Notes: generated by a model from the sequence alone, not told the origin. DNA of 64,000 bases from Aphanomyces cochlioides (GCA_019828595.1 JAHQRK010000013.1:837501-901500), one strand, 5' to 3'; counted from the stretch's first letter, positions 39,975 to 52,135 are shown. Translations and numbers: made by a program.

Positions 39975-41880
39975 TTGTCCGAAGAGACTGCACTCGCGAT
40001 CGCTTGCTCTGTACCCTTGCCCGAGGGGGATGATGACTTGTATTTGTCTGACTCAAGCGTTCTCCCTCTTGCCTTGACTGATGGGGGAGCGATCCATGCT
40101 GAGTCCACTCAAGAAATCGTCCGATATGAAGCAAGCAACTCCACTTCTGTCGCGACTCAATCGGCGATCGTCGAGCGCACTGTCGTTACTCGCTCCATGA
40201 CTGCCAATCCACGCCGAGCAATTGCTGGACCGAATCCACTCGAACTCCATATTTCTCGCACTCTAGTCACAGAAAGAAGTGTCGTGACTCAGACTCAACA
40301 CGTGCGACCTACCTCGAATCTGCGTCTGGAACAAGGTCACTCGACTCCATTGCTGACTAACGCTCAAGTCCTACCTGACACCGTTGAAATTGTCACTACC
40401 CAACCTTCTCTTGGGATTCGACCAACAGTCCGATCCACTGACCGAGTTAACTCTTACGATCCCGTCCTCCTAACTCGTGATCAGTCCACGAACGCTCGAC
40501 GGCTCTTACCTTCGTCTGCGCCGAGCCAAATGAACGATCCACCAGCGAACCATGAACTCGTGCCTTCGGACGTTGAAATGGAAAATGAGACTCCCGAAAC
40601 TGCCCTTACGTTGGTTTCCAATTTCTGCGTCCAATTGCAGTCGTTACAAACGCAAGTCGACTCCTCGTCCGTTATGTTCAACTCCCTCAACGATCGTTTG
40701 AATCTTGCACTACAGACGTCGCAGTCGCAACACGAAATGGCGGTGACTTCCTTGAATTCTCTATCGATCTCCTTGCATGGACTCTCCGATCGCACCAACC
40801 AAGTCCAGCTCGAAATGAACTCTACGTATGGAGAACTCAAGTCTGCACTAACCGATCTTCAACATTCTAATCGATCTCCGACGCACGAAACCGACTTTTT
40901 CCGTTTGGAAACTGTCTTGGCTGGTCAACAAACGACCATTTCGAATTTGCATCAGTCCCTTCAACAGCACTCGGCTGAACAACAGCGCATTAGCCAGAAC
41001 CTCGAGACTCTGGCTAACGACCGCGCCTCCAACTTTCATCGCATCTTACACGAACTACAGGTTTTAAGTCGCTCCCACGAAGAAACTCAAGCGGCGACTC
41101 AACAAAAACTTGATCGTAGCGAACTCAACCAGTCGAACTCATCGAATCCAATCGCCGACTCAACGCACAAGTCGACGCCTTGACTCAGGACAACTCGACT
41201 CTACTCCACCGCGTCCAAACTCTCGAAGTCGCCTGTCAGCGACTCACTCGCGAAATCCACGCTGTTTCGAAAACTGAGTCTGATACCCCAGTGTCTACCA
41301 ACGGGTTTGACTCACCAAAATCGTCACTTGATCCTACCCATCGGCTACTCCTAGAACTTCAATTGTCCATCAACGCAATGGCAACCGAAATGTCCGACGT
41401 CAAGGAATCAATCGCCGACTCAACCTCCAATCAAGCATTCGGGCGTGCCGTCAAGTATACCACGACTCCGACTTCCGACGATCAAGCTCATTGCGAATTC
41501 TTCATGAAGCAGCTGATCGATCAAGCTGACTGTTGTCAGCTGGGCGATTCTGATCGCAAGATGCTGCTCGACTCAAACTCTCGTCCGACAAAGTCCACCC
41601 TGCCTTGATTCAGTGGCGGATCGCTTTGTCCAAGACCAAAAACGGTGACGTATGGAGTGAGATCTATGACAATTTCATGGATCGCTTCTGCAATCGCACC
41701 CCTCGTGAGCTTGTAGACCACCTGTTCGAAGACTCAGAACGACTTGAGGGGGAATCTGTCAAGGCCTATGCGATCCGACTCCAATCGATCCTTGATGATA
41801 TCGACGTACCCGACCACCAGGGAGTCGTTATCTTCAAACGTGGGGTCCGGCACGCGAGAGCTGAGTCCTGTCTGGAAAAC
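39975..41880 (+). pseudogene. Gypsy gag (N-terminal and capsid-like part), frameshifted
   Basis: A long Ser/Thr/Gln-rich frame from 39975 with extensive predicted coiled coil (LQSLQTQVDSSSVMFNSLND, TISNLHQSLQQHSAEQQRI) shifts near 41140 (to AQVDALTQDNSTLLHRVQTL) and again near 41575 (to HPALIQWRIALSKTKNGDV). The last part, WSEIYDNFMDRF, RELVDHLFEDSERLEGESVK and AYAIRLQSILDDIDV, has the pattern of the retrotransposon gag/capsid domain. The nested copia fragment then interrupts. GACTC/CGACT-rich wording of the DNA distinguishes gypsy sequence from the insert. Confidence 0.7.
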
Positions 41881-41899
41881 GCCGACAAGGAGCTCTGTT

Positions 41900-43696
41900 T
41901 TATTGCTGACTGCATGAAGCCTTATACTCTGAGGCTTTATTTGATATTAACTTATAACGAAAGGGAGCGAAAGCTCATCTCCGGCAAAGCCACAATCTCA
42001 TCTGCCCTGGTGGGCAGTTCTTCAAGGTCACAGGCTGACCGTATAAACTCATCAACCGACAACTTGTCGGGAACATCTTGCCTGTCTCGAGAGGGTGCAC
42101 ACTCTCGGAAATCGTACTCATCGATCGACTCTTCTTCGTGGTCGTCGGAAAACTCTTCGGCAGGAAATAGCTTGAATCTGAACTGAAAAACGCGTCCGAA
42201 AACTCTCTAATCAGAAACCTAAGGAAGTCAGTCCTGAGGAAGATATGGCTCATTTTGCGCTTGCCGTCCGTGGAATTTCAACGTTACACTCGGGTTGGTA
42301 CGGCGACAGCGGCTCTACTGTACATGTATGCAGCCCTCAGCATCGTCACTTGCTTCACGATGTCGAGGAACTCGATGAGCCGCGTACTGTTCAAGGTTTT
42401 GGTGTTAGTGACAAGAAGGCCGTGACAAAGTTTGAAGGGAAGCTCATTTTCAAGACAAAATACGGTCTACGTACTATTCATGATGTTCTTTACTTCCCTC
42501 GGTCTGGTGTCTCGCTTTTGTCGTTGGTGGTGTTTAACAAACGAGGCCTTGATTAAATCAAGGCCGACTTGAAATTTTCAAGTCGATTGGTCCCACGAGT
42601 CTCAAGGTGATGAAGGGTGATCCCGATGTTCTCAATTTTGAACGTACGGGGCAGCTTTATGAACTAATTGGCGACCATGTGGTGCCGGATCAAGTGTTAG
42701 CCATCCAAGAAATCGATATCTGGCATCGCCGAATGGGCCATGTTTCCGCTGCTAATCTTCATCAACTTAGTACGTCTGGATTTGCAACGCCCAACTTGAA
42801 AGGCTAATCCCTGGCTACTTGTGAAGTCTACATGACATCAAATTTAAAGCGGTAACCTTTCTCAGACAAAGTCAAAGCCGACTTGCCAGACACAGTCAGT
42901 GTGAATCTCATCTTTTTAGTGTGCCTTCTCGCGAAGCCCATACTTGCGCTCTCAACCTGGTCACACATGATCATCGGCTGAGCTATGTTGCACCATTGCG
43001 TTTAAAGAGTGATGCATTGGCCGCCTTCGTGATGCATTGGTCGCCTTCGTGATGCATTGGTCGCCTTCGAGCGCTGCTTTGTGTATTACAAGACTCAACG
43101 CTCTACCAGTATCAAACATGTCGAATGCAACGGCGTGGTGAGTTTGCTGGACAGTTTAAGAGCTTTCTTGAAGCGAATGGTGTTGAAATGCATGTCAGAC
43201 CTCGAGAAACCCCTCAGCTCAATGGTATTGCGGAACGCACTTGCGGGATCCTCGGCCCTATGGTCCGCTCTATGCTCAAAGATGCTGGTCTTAGTAAGGG
43301 TTACTGGTCATATGCCTTGAAGTGTGCCGCTTATATGCGTAATCGTTTGCCATCGATACACCTGGGCAACAAGACTCCTATTGAATGCTTCTCGTGGCGT
43401 CCTCCAAATATGGCATACATTCGTCGATTAGGCCAACTATGCTTTGCAGTCAATCCTTCTGGCCGCAAACTCGACGACCGCGGTTCCAAGTGTATCCTTC
43501 TGGGATTCGACTCACTAAGATACAAAGTCCTCGATGTTTCTACTCGTCGTACTGTGTATTGCCGACATTGCGTATGTGTTGATGAAGCCGAGGTCACTCC
43601 CACCCATGCTACGGGCGCCTCTCATCTCGACGATATCTTTGCTCCAACGCCTGTTCACTTTTCTTCTGCTGTATCTTCCGACTCTTTAGATCCGAC
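41900..43696 (+). mobile_element. Ty1/copia fragment nested in gypsy gag
   Basis: Broken frames encode copia-order domains: end of gag (~41.9-42.2 kb), protease with GWYGDSGSTVHVCS (Asp-Ser-Gly, 42296-42340), gag-pre-integrase (WHRRMGHVSAANLHQLS, ~42720) and integrase core end (HVRPRETPQLNGIAERTCG, ~43185-43245; KGYWSYALKCAAYMRNRLPS). Frameshifts or stops lie near 42556 and 42806-43120, with a 20-bp triplication at 43011-43069. Neither LTRs nor RT/RNase H were found, and the boundaries are approximate, so this is a piece of an element rather than a full insertion. Confidence 0.65.
43011..43069 (+). repeat. 20-bp unit repeated three times in the copia integrase region
   Basis: GATGCATTGGYCGCCTTCGT at 43011, 43031 and 43051 (last unit one base short). 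In copia integrase the unit should occur once; the copies are nearly identical, so slippage is recent. Confidence 0.85.
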
Positions 43697-43725
43697 TTGA
43701 CGATCCGCCTGTCTACCGTGAACGA

Positions 43726-44377
43726 ATGCGATCTCGATCGGGATCCGCTTCAACTACGTTGGCCTCGTCTAAATCGAATCTCAGCGATCGATCCGCCCCT
43801 TCGACCCCCGAACAATCTCCTCGACCAAACCGTAGGAACTCGAAAGTCGGCTTCCAGGAGGATCCGACTCTCGCCCAGATCCTCGAAGCAATCCATACGA
43901 CCCAGACGAGTCAACAAGCTTTCGTCGCCCAGATTCAACAACTTACCGAAGCCCTCGCGAAGCCAGCGACTCCGTTCTTGGCTGCCCCAGTCCAGGCTCA
44001 AATGAATGTCCCCTATGCATATCATTCGCCATACGCACCCGGATTCCCACAGCAACCTACTCCACCCAGTGCCAATCCGATCGCAGTCCCTGCCGCGACT
44101 CAGCAATCCGGACCCTCTCGATCGCGACCTCGCACTGACTTAGCCTTGGTCATGATCACCACTAAGCCTGACGACATGACGAACAGCGGCGTGAAGGTCT
44201 GCGGTCGATGCGATCGACTCGGCCATGGTGCCGAAGACTGCCCTCGAAAGTTCCTCCGTTGCAACTTGTGCCACCAAGTCGGTCACTATGTCGGCGAGCA
44301 TGTCTGAACCTGCCCAATCTGCAAGCAAGTCGGCCACTCTGCGTCGCGCTGCCCATCCCGTCCAGCTGACAAGGCTT
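43726..44377 (+). pseudogene. Gypsy gag continuation with zinc knuckles
   Basis: Gypsy-type gag resumes with RSGSASTTLASSKSNLSDRS, a helical QAFVAQIQQLTEALAKP and a proline-rich linker. CCHC knuckles follow: CGRCDRLGHGAEDC, then CNLCHQVGHYVGEHV where the fourth Cys position reads TGA (44305-44307), and CPICKQVGHSASRC after it. Zinc knuckles bind genomic RNA during packaging. Three knuckles is more than most gypsy elements carry. Confidence 0.7.
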
Positions 44378-44451
44378 GAGATCACGGCGTCAGGACGACT
44401 CCTGCGGAAACAGGACGCGTCCTGGTATGCCAGACTCAACACGTTTCCCAC

Positions 44452-46215
44452 GTGTCCGAGACAAATGCATCTGATTCTTCTTATGATGACTCTTCTGGAG
44501 GATCTCATGTCTTGACACACGTCTCGCTTCCTACTTCTCGACCCCAGCAACCGGACTCAGTCCGCTCGCCCAAGTCGCGTCGTACACCTGACACTGTGAA
44601 TCCGACTGCGCCTGAACCTGTTCCAGTCTTTACAGACGACGAAATCACTGATCTGATGGAGTCCCACCTTGAGTTCCCTGAGGAGGAATACTCGAAAGAA
44701 ATCGAAGATCGACTTTACCCAATCACTAAGTCGGACGTTCGCAAACAACTTGAACGCATTCGCAAACGACAAGTCAACCCGACCCATGAGGAAATCCTAC
44801 GCTCCTTGGACTTATCGGAGACGGACTCACACTTACTACTCGCCCCTGCTGATATCGAGGACGAGACTCTCTGGTTGAAATGGTTTGCGGACACTCTAGA
44901 AAAATGCGACGAGGCGCGAAGAGCCAGTCGAGACTTCAACAACACTCGCAAACACCAGTTAGCTCGAGTTTCTTGGATTGACGCGAATCCTTATGCAGTC
45001 CTTGACATGGATGAATCTCCAGACGATGGTGCGCCTATCTTAGGTGAAGACTCATGCACGACGTCCTCTGAAGACGAGAAACTGCCGACCGACGCTGTAA
45101 CGTATCTGCCTGACATTCCGACGTCATGTTCCGGCGTGCGACAATCCACGAATTTCGAATGTTCCGACGAATTCTGGAATGAGTTACCGTTGGAATATCC
45201 ACAATCGACTCCAACTGCCTCAACTCAAGCTCGAACCAAGTCTCGACAACTACGCAGTCTCCATCGCAAATCGGCTAAGATCGATCCAACCTATTGCTCC
45301 GACCTACTTGAAGGAAATCCGCCCTCTGTGCGACTCTTATGCAGACTGACACGATTATGCCACTCTCGATCCAGATCCTATGCGGATCCATTTATTCAAG
45401 CATACGTCAACAACATGAAAGCCACGACACTGATCGACACTGGAGCTACATCTAGCTTTGTCAGCGCGACTTTCTGGCACAAATTAGGATGCTCAACTCT
45501 GTCACAACCTCAATCCTCCTTTGTATCAGCCGACAACTCTCGACTCGAAATGCTTGGTCGCATCAAACTCACGATCAACTTAGCTGGACGCAAAGTCCTC
45601 TTCCCTTTCTGGGTCATGTCGACTGCCCTTACAGACTGCATTGTTGGCATCGATCTATTACACCAAATGGGTGCGATTATCAATCTGAATGACAACACAC
45701 TATCGATCGATGGCTGCGACGAGCTGATCTCACTTTCGCCACTGAACCCTACACAATAGGAGACTCATGCAACTGGACCTGTCTCAGTCGCAACAGCGAC
45801 TCAAATCCCTCCACGATCCTTCCAATGGATCGCGTGCTCTGCGGGATCAGACTTACCAACTTCGACCACTATACTCGTCGAACCCACCAAGTCGGCTCTA
45901 CTACACGCCGCAGCTGCCTTATATAGCACAAATCCATCACGGACTGTACTCCTTGAAGTCGCTAATCCTTCCGACTCACCGATCCATCTTCCTGCTCATG
46001 CGATCCTTGGCACATGGATGGCATTACCTCGTGATCACATGGAATCAACCCTCGACTCACGCGATTCCTGCGCACAACCAGACAACGGTCAATCCTCACG
46101 TACTACAGATGAACCCAGGAGGGTCCTCACTCAAATCGGGGGCCCCGGCGTTGTCTGTCCTGTGCAATCGGAGACGACTCCGACTAAAGGACTACCTATC
46201 GACTGGACTGACTAA
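44452..46215 (+). pseudogene. Gypsy protease region and linker to RT
   Basis: 436 open codons (44452-45759) hold an acidic linker (FTDDEITDLMESHLEFPEEE) and an aspartic protease: ATTLIDTGATSSFVSATFW with the catalytic D-T-G, then FWVMSTALTDCIVGIDLL and a stop TAG at 45757. The same frame continues to 46215 through SALLHAAAALYSTNPSRTVL and PAHAILGTWMALPRDHMEST, typical of the segment between protease and RT, to a second stop. A frameshift then leads into the RT. Confidence 0.75.
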
Positions 46216-46373
46216 AGTCGCAGTATCGATCAACGCGAACTCTTACGCAAGACTCTCATGAAGTTCTCCGACATATTCGTCGACTCATCCAAAGCCCCCG
46301 GACGAACTACACGGGCAATAACCCTCCGATCCGAAGCGTACCATATCGGACTTCGAAGGCAGAAGGCGACATT

Positions 46374-47514
46374 ATGGAGGCGGAACTCAACCAATACCTG
46401 GATCTAGGACTGATCCGACCCTCGAAGAGTCCCTGGTCAAGTCCAGTGCTTATGATCCGCAAGCCAGATGGATCGATACGCTTCTGTATCGACTACCGCA
46501 AACTCAACAGCATCACAGTGAAAGACTCTTACCCTATGCCTCGGATCGACGATCTACTAGACGTCCTTGGCAGAGCCAAACTCTTCTCCACTTTGGATAT
46601 TGCGTCGGGATATTGGAATGTCCCGATGGCTAAAGACAGTATTGAGAAGACGGCGTTCACATGCAAGTACGGACTCTACGAATGGCTCGTCATGCCATTC
46701 CGACTCTGCAACGCAGTCCCATGTTTCGAGAGACTTATGGAACACATCCTGATCGACTACAAATGGCGAACTTGCCTAGTCTATCTAGACGATTGCATCG
46801 TTTACAGCGAAGACTTTGGATCGCATTTGATCCGACTCAGTCAAGTCCTTACTAAATTCAGAGAAGCTGGATTCAAACTCAAGATGTCCAAGTGTAAATG
46901 GGGTCGATCATCAGTTCCATTCTTAGGACACATCGTCACACCAGCTGGAATTCTCCCGAATCCTGAGAAAATCAAGTCGGTCCTCCGAGTCAAAACACTC
47001 AAAGATGCCACAGAAGTCCGCGCTTTCTTAGGACTTGCTGGTTATTTCCGCCGATTCGTACGCGACTTCTCTAAAATCGCGGCACCCTTGACCAACTTAC
47101 TAACTGCCGAGCAATTCATCTGGTCGACCGCATGTGACGAGGCGCTCGAAAGTCTCAAACGCAGTCTGGTCTCTCCACCGATCCTGGCTCACCCCGATTT
47201 CGATCTACCTTTCTCGATCTGGGTTGACGCTAGTCACATAGCAGTCGGTGCAGTCCTCATGCAAAAACAGCAAGGCAAGAATCGCGTCATCGCCTACCGC
47301 CAGTCAATCCTTGACAAAAGCTCAGCAAAAATGGATCTCGAAAGAAATGGGGATCTCTGAGATCGAATGTTGGGGAATTGTATGGGCGACTCGAAAGTTT
47401 CGACCTTATATCGATCGCAGACACTTTGACATTTATACCGATCACGAAGCCCTGACTTGGCTCTTCAATACTACACAGTCATTCATCGACCGGAGAACTC
47501 AACGGGGCCGCTGA
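46374..47514 (+). pseudogene. Gypsy reverse transcriptase and RNase H
   Basis: RT motifs in order: LIRPSKSPWSSPVLMIRKPD, FCIDYRKLNSITVKDSYPMP, LFSTLDIASGYWNVPMA, the active site VYLDDCIVY, KCKWGRSSVPFLGHIV and the connection FLGLAGYFRRFVRDFS. RNase H starts WVDASHIAVGAVLMQ. A frameshift near 47290 moves to IECWGIVWATRKFRPYID and YTDHEALTWLFN, after which ~40 residues before the integrase are missing (47490-47520). The YLDD box is intact, but the reading frame is not. Confidence 0.85.
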
Positions 47515-47557
47515 CGGATTATCTCGACTCGCAGTCTGCCCTATCCAGACTCGACGC

Positions 47558-49332
47558 ATGAGTCGCCTTAACAGTGCTCCCGTTAACCTACAACCATCAC
47601 TGACACACGAAGGATCCACGCCCGACCCGACTGACTCCAACACATCAGTCGCTAAGTCCACACCATTCCAGAATCCTCAACAATCACCAAATCCCAGAGT
47701 CATCACGACTCCTATGGAACTCTTCGACCGGCGAGGTCGCCCATCAACACGACTCTACAATGAGCAAGCTAACGACCCATGGATCGTAGCCCTACGAGCT
47801 TATCTAGAAGACGGCGCGATCCCCCTGGATCCTTACCTACAAAACTTGGTTGTCCGCAACAGTCAGCAATACCTTATGCAACAAGGCATCGTTTGACGCT
47901 ATGTCACTATCAAGACTCCGTTGAGGAACCCCGAACTCATCATTGTTCCTGTGATCCCGCACTCCTTAGTCAAGGAAGTCCTATATGCAAGTCATGCATC
48001 TCCTGTCGCTGGACACCTCGGACTCATGAAAACTCGCGAGCGAATCCGTCGGACTGCCTTCTGGTTGAATTGGCAACTCGATTGCAAGGACTACGTCTCG
48101 AAATGTCCCGACTGCAATCGTGCCAAGGGCGGTCGACCCTGGAGACAAGGTCCGATGCAAAGGATGCCGATCTATCCACTACGAGGTCCCTTCGGTCTAT
48201 TGGTTGTCGACGCATTGGGTCCCTTGCCCACAACGAACCGCGGCAACAAATACATCTTGGTCTTTGCTGACTACTTTACACGATGGGTCGAAGCTTTCCC
48301 AGTCGCGGATCTAAAGACCTCGACTTTCGTGTACACAACTCTCGGGATCCACAAACTCGCCAGCGCCCCTTATCACCCTCAAGGCCAGGGTCTAGTCGAA
48401 CGATTCAATCACACTATCGTCCAGATGATGAACATCTATGTCAACGATCACCACACTGATTGGGATACTTACTTACCCAGGCTACTTTCGCCTACCGGAC
48501 ACCACATCAGGAGACTCTCGGCGACTCGCCTTACTACTGCCTCTTTGGTCGGGATCCGACTCTACCCCTCGACCTAGCCTTCCTTAACTCTGATCCCGCT
48601 TGGAAGTCCGACGATCTTCCCCAATACAAGCGCCGACTCGCCTCATCATGGAAGGAAATGAGACGACTCGTCGAGAATCAGATGGTCTTGGGACAGAACA
48701 AAAGTGCAGCAGCGAAATCTGATCAGAAACCGGTCTCCTTCGACGATCAGTCCGCAGTCTGGGTCTACAAATACTTCTCGAAGTCGACTAATCCCGACGA
48801 CAAGTGGACTCCCAAGCTAGCGACTCACTGGCACGGGCCATATCGAATCGATCGCAAAATGGGACCCAACACGTACAAGATCGACATTCCGACTCACCCG
48901 GACAAGATCGTCACGGTCAACGTGGACCGTCTAAAGCCCTTCAAAGGTTACTACTCCAGACCTTTCAACGAGGAAGTCCCTGAGGATGAGTCACCTCTCG
49001 ACGACTTTACGATCGACTGTCTACCCAGATCTAGCTTCATAGATCGCGTCGATTACAGCGACGGGGACGTCGCTTACACCTCCGTCGACTCGCCACTCCA
49101 CAAGATCTATGACAAACGTCGGCTACCTAACACTCGCGAACCCGAATATCTCGTTGAGCATGTCGACGGCTACAAATACTGGACTTCGGCCTCCAAGTTA
49201 TCAGACAACCGATCTTACGTCGACAACTTCGAGAATTCACTACGCATGGACAAGGGACTGCCTCCTCTACGACGATCCCCTCGGTTTTCCGACTTAGACA
49301 ACGAAACTCGACCAATGGACATCTATCATTAG
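47558..49332 (+). pseudogene. Gypsy integrase with core deletion, C-terminal chromo-like tail
   Basis: The HHCC zinc domain is visible (HASPVAGHLG ... CPDCNRAKGG). The first catalytic Asp lies in VVDALGPLPT. The text then jumps from AFPVADLKTSTFVY directly to LGIHKLASAPYHPQGQGLVE, deleting the stretch with the second catalytic Asp; the Glu (LVERFNHT) remains. A frameshift near 48490 leads to ATFAYRTPHQETLGDSPYYC and a long open C-terminus (to 49332) with WHGPYRIDRKMGPNTYKI and EYLVEHVDGYKYWTSASKL, which resembles the chromo-like module of gypsy integrases that guides target choice. An upstream open frame 47558-47896 belongs to the RNase H-integrase linker. Confidence 0.8.
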
Positions 49333-49476
49333 AGTCCCTCACAAATCAGTACTCTACCAAGCGTCTACTACCATACGCTCTGGCTCTGGATGCCTCTGAC
49401 ATGAACAAAACACAAACAGAAAGTGAATCAAATTTATTACGCCTTACGACTACAAGTCCGCGCCGACACTACGTCG

Positions 49477-50815
49477 CTAAATCACTTGCGGACCTTCACC
49501 CGGACGAAACCCAGTCGGATCGGCTCCCGCTAACTCAATGTTCGTTTCGCGATCCAAGATTTGCAGGCGATTGGGGCTGCCGATCCAACGCCCGACGTAA
49601 TTCGGCTCTTGAGTTTGCTGTCGTTGCAGGAAGTCCGGCATCGGGTGGATCCCTTCGGGGTAATTGACATACTGAAACGGCTCGGTGCGGTTCTCGGCGG
49701 CATGCCCTGCGATAATACCGTTCACCAAGGTGGTAACCCATGGACTTCGGTCCGCCCTATAATCGTTCAACCACATGACGCAGATCCAACTCCAAAACTG
49801 CCCTTGACGGCGACCGGCGGCAGTGTCCATGGTCAGCTGTCGCAAAGAGACCACTGACATAATTTGCGGAAATCGGGTGAAGTCCGGCCAACGCTTCTGG
49901 CCCTCCGATTCAAGGTAGTGGATCGCCTCCACTGAATCCGCTCGCTCGACCAGACGAATGATCTCCAACGAGTGGAGGCAGATCTCCGACGGCCAGTAAG
50001 GATGCACGTTGTAAAGGAGGAAGTGAAAGACTGAATCCCCCTCGATCGCGTGCAGGGCGTTGACTAAACGGTTGAAAGCCCGTTTCGCCCCTTCAAGTCC
50101 GCTCTTGCAAACATTCGCGGATATGTCAACCTACGTCATATCATTAGCGATCGTCGAAGGCGAGAGACTTACGTTCCAACCCGCGCTGGTGTACGCTCCG
50201 GTCCCCAACCAGAAAAATCGCTCCCAGACCTTACGCCCATGATCGATCCACCACTGGCGTAACGACTTTTCTGCTTACCCTCGGATCCAGCAAAGTCAAG
50301 CAAGTCGGGCTGCCCGTGAGGCGCGGATCCCTCAGAGGATGTCGTTTTGGGGATGCTCAGCGGTGGGAGTCCGTCGCCTTTTTCAAGACAAAAATGGTTG
50401 CCTGAGCGCGCAAAAACTCGATCCACGCGTCCCGCCCCTTAATCTTGCCCGCAATGTAATCCACGAATTCTGACACCGGATCCGCCGCAGGGGTAGCACG
50501 AGACGCGGACTCAGCCTTCAATTGGTCTTGGACCAACTTCTACTCCTCGGCCAAATCAGTTGATTTGTACAAGCACTCGGTCAACAATTGTCGTATCTGC
50601 TTAGCCGTCGCGATCGACGACCGAACCACCATCAAGGTCTCCTTGACCGGATCCTGGGCGCCAGACTTTCCCGCGATCGCCTTCTTATCCGACATGCTGT
50701 GCTTCCGCTTCACCTTGAGAAATGAATCACTTCGGCCCGACTCCTCTCCAGGACCAGACATGTCCAGACTACCAGACGATCTATCCCATCCAGTCGATCC
50801 ATTCGTGCGATTCAC
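49477..50815 (-). pseudogene. Antisense gene of the gypsy element, with a 42-bp intron
   Basis: Minus-strand coding sequence between pol and the 3' LTR. From ATG 50815 (or 50701, MSDKKAIAGKSGAQD) it runs through an in-frame TAG at 50540-50542, KLVQDQLKAESASRATPAAD, SEFVDYIAGKIKGRDAWIEF and ATIFVLKKATDSHR. After frame changes comes LRQWWIDHGRKVWERFFWLG, TGAYTSAGWN, intron 50131-50172 (GTAAGT...GTAG), VDISANVCKSGLEGAKRAFN, HFLLYNVHPYWPSEICLHSL and then 176 clean codons to 49477. Tryptophan-rich, about 430 residues, no family I recognise. Protein-like text plus a precise intron shows it is a real gene rather than a shadow of the plus strand. Antisense ORFs at this position are known from some plant LTR elements. 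Confidence 0.65.
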
Positions 50816-50965
50816 GATTCTATTGGATCCCTACTGACTACCCTATCTACCGACTCACATCAAGCGCATCAAGTCGCTTGACTTGATTGATTGCCATCAA
50901 CCCGTTGGAGGATCGAGTCTTCCAACCGTCCCAACTTGCGTTCGACATGAGGGTCGAAACTTACC

Positions 50966-50972
50966 AGGGGGG
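50966..50972 (+). other. Polypurine tract
   Basis: AGGGGGG directly before the 3' LTR (gct then TATGACGG at 50975), the usual site for plus-strand priming. Confidence 0.6.
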
Positions 50973-50974
50973 CT

Positions 50975-51321
50975 TATGACGGTTGAGCCTCGATCGTTGC
51001 TTGTCAAACTCATGGATCATCCCACGCAGGTGATCCCTTTCAAACCACTAAGATTCTAGTTCGATTCGACCAAAGCGTCCTCGAACTCAAGCTCCTTCCA
51101 TATTAGATGTTTAGATTCTTAGATAGCTATGTATCTCATTTCTCATTCTGCTCGACTACTCTTAACTCAGTTAATCTACACTACCGTTGTTAGTCTCCTT
51201 CCCCTTCCGATCCTGGTGCAGAGTCCTTGGCTAAAGTCGAGGATATTCGGTTCCTGTGAAGTCCAAACGTCTGGACCTTCGATTCTTTTTGTGCGTCATC
51301 GCTATCCCCGCGACCGTCACA
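50975..51321 (+). repeat. 3' LTR of the gypsy element
   Basis: 347 bp, begins TATGACGGTT and ends ACCGTCACA, followed by target duplication CAAG (51322-51325). Confidence 0.9.
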
Positions 51322-51325
51322 CAAG

Positions 51326-52135
51326 ATGGCATGCATATTTGGCAGCTTTGAAGCGCTAGTCTACTTGCATGAATTGGACCATCCTGGATCCGACAGATAC
51401 GCCATGACGTTTGCTGCCAAGATTGGATCTTTGGACAGTCTCAAGTTTCTCCACGACAATCGCACTGACGGTTGTACTGGGCATGCTATGGATCAAGCTG
51501 CGTCGAATGGCCACTTGTAAGTTGTTTGATGGCTGCATTCGAAAGAATATCCAAGTGGTGGAGAAGCGATGACCTTGGCTGCACAAAATGGCCACATGGA
51601 GATTGTTCAATGGTTACACATCAACCGGGATGAAGTTTGTCGAATTTCATTATTTCACTCGTCAGCAATCCATGAAAAAGCTCTTGAAATGGTCGAGTGG
51701 CTTTGTGTGAATCGACGTGATGTCGACCCTGACGAGATTTTGCACGATGCTGTGCTTGGAAACCGCATTGCAATTATTGAGCTCCTCGTCGATCGATTTG
51801 GTGTTCCATGGTCTTCACGACATACCAAAACTGTGGTGCGCCTTGGCTATTTGACAATTCTTCGCTGGATACAGGGTAAAGATCCACGTATCAATGACGC
51901 GCTGGACCAAAGCGACCTGAAAAAGCCTATCACCAAGGGGGACTTGCCCATGGTGCAATGGCTTTGTGAAGTAGTTGGACTTGAGTTCTCCGACGAATTG
52001 CTCCAGCTAGCAACGTCGTACTCACACACAAGGAATATATTGGAATGGTTAGTCGAAACGAATCGACTAGACAGCAAATCTTTTGAAGAGTATTTGGCGA
52101 AGCCTCACGACAGTTTTCGGCGCGTAGAGTATTAA
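51326..52135 (+). pseudogene. Ankyrin-type family gene, 3' part (continues 38815-39282)
   Basis: Resumes in the same codon phase as the 5' part: CIFGSFEALVYLHELDHPGS, SLDSLKFLHDNRTDGCTGHA, NGHL, then two in-frame stops in one repeat unit (TAA 51518-51520 and TGA shortly after, in the slot normally reading GHLEVVQWLH). Then TLAAQNGHMEIVQWLHINRD and the C-terminal module MVEWLCVNRRDVDPDE, LLVDRFGVPWSSR, PMVQWLCEVVGLEF, WLVETNRLDSKSFEEYLAKP to 52135. Without the insertion and the two stops it would be a normal-length family member. Which lesion came first is not known. Confidence 0.8.

Larger units (their letters stand above)
39283..51321 (+). mobile_element. Ty3/gypsy-type LTR retrotransposon, 12.0 kb, with nested copia fragment
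   Basis: Two LTRs of 347 bp (39283-39629, 50975-51321) begin TATGACGGTT and end ACCGTCACA. The 4-bp target duplication CAAG (39279-39282, 51322-51325) interrupts an ankyrin-type gene. Internal order is gag, zinc knuckles, protease, RT, RNase H, integrase, i.e. the Ty3/gypsy order, followed by an antisense gene before the 3' LTR. A copia piece sits inside gag. The internal genes have many stops and frameshifts and the integrase core is deleted. The LTRs differ at only about five positions by my reading, so integration looks younger than the coding decay. Confidence 0.9.
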
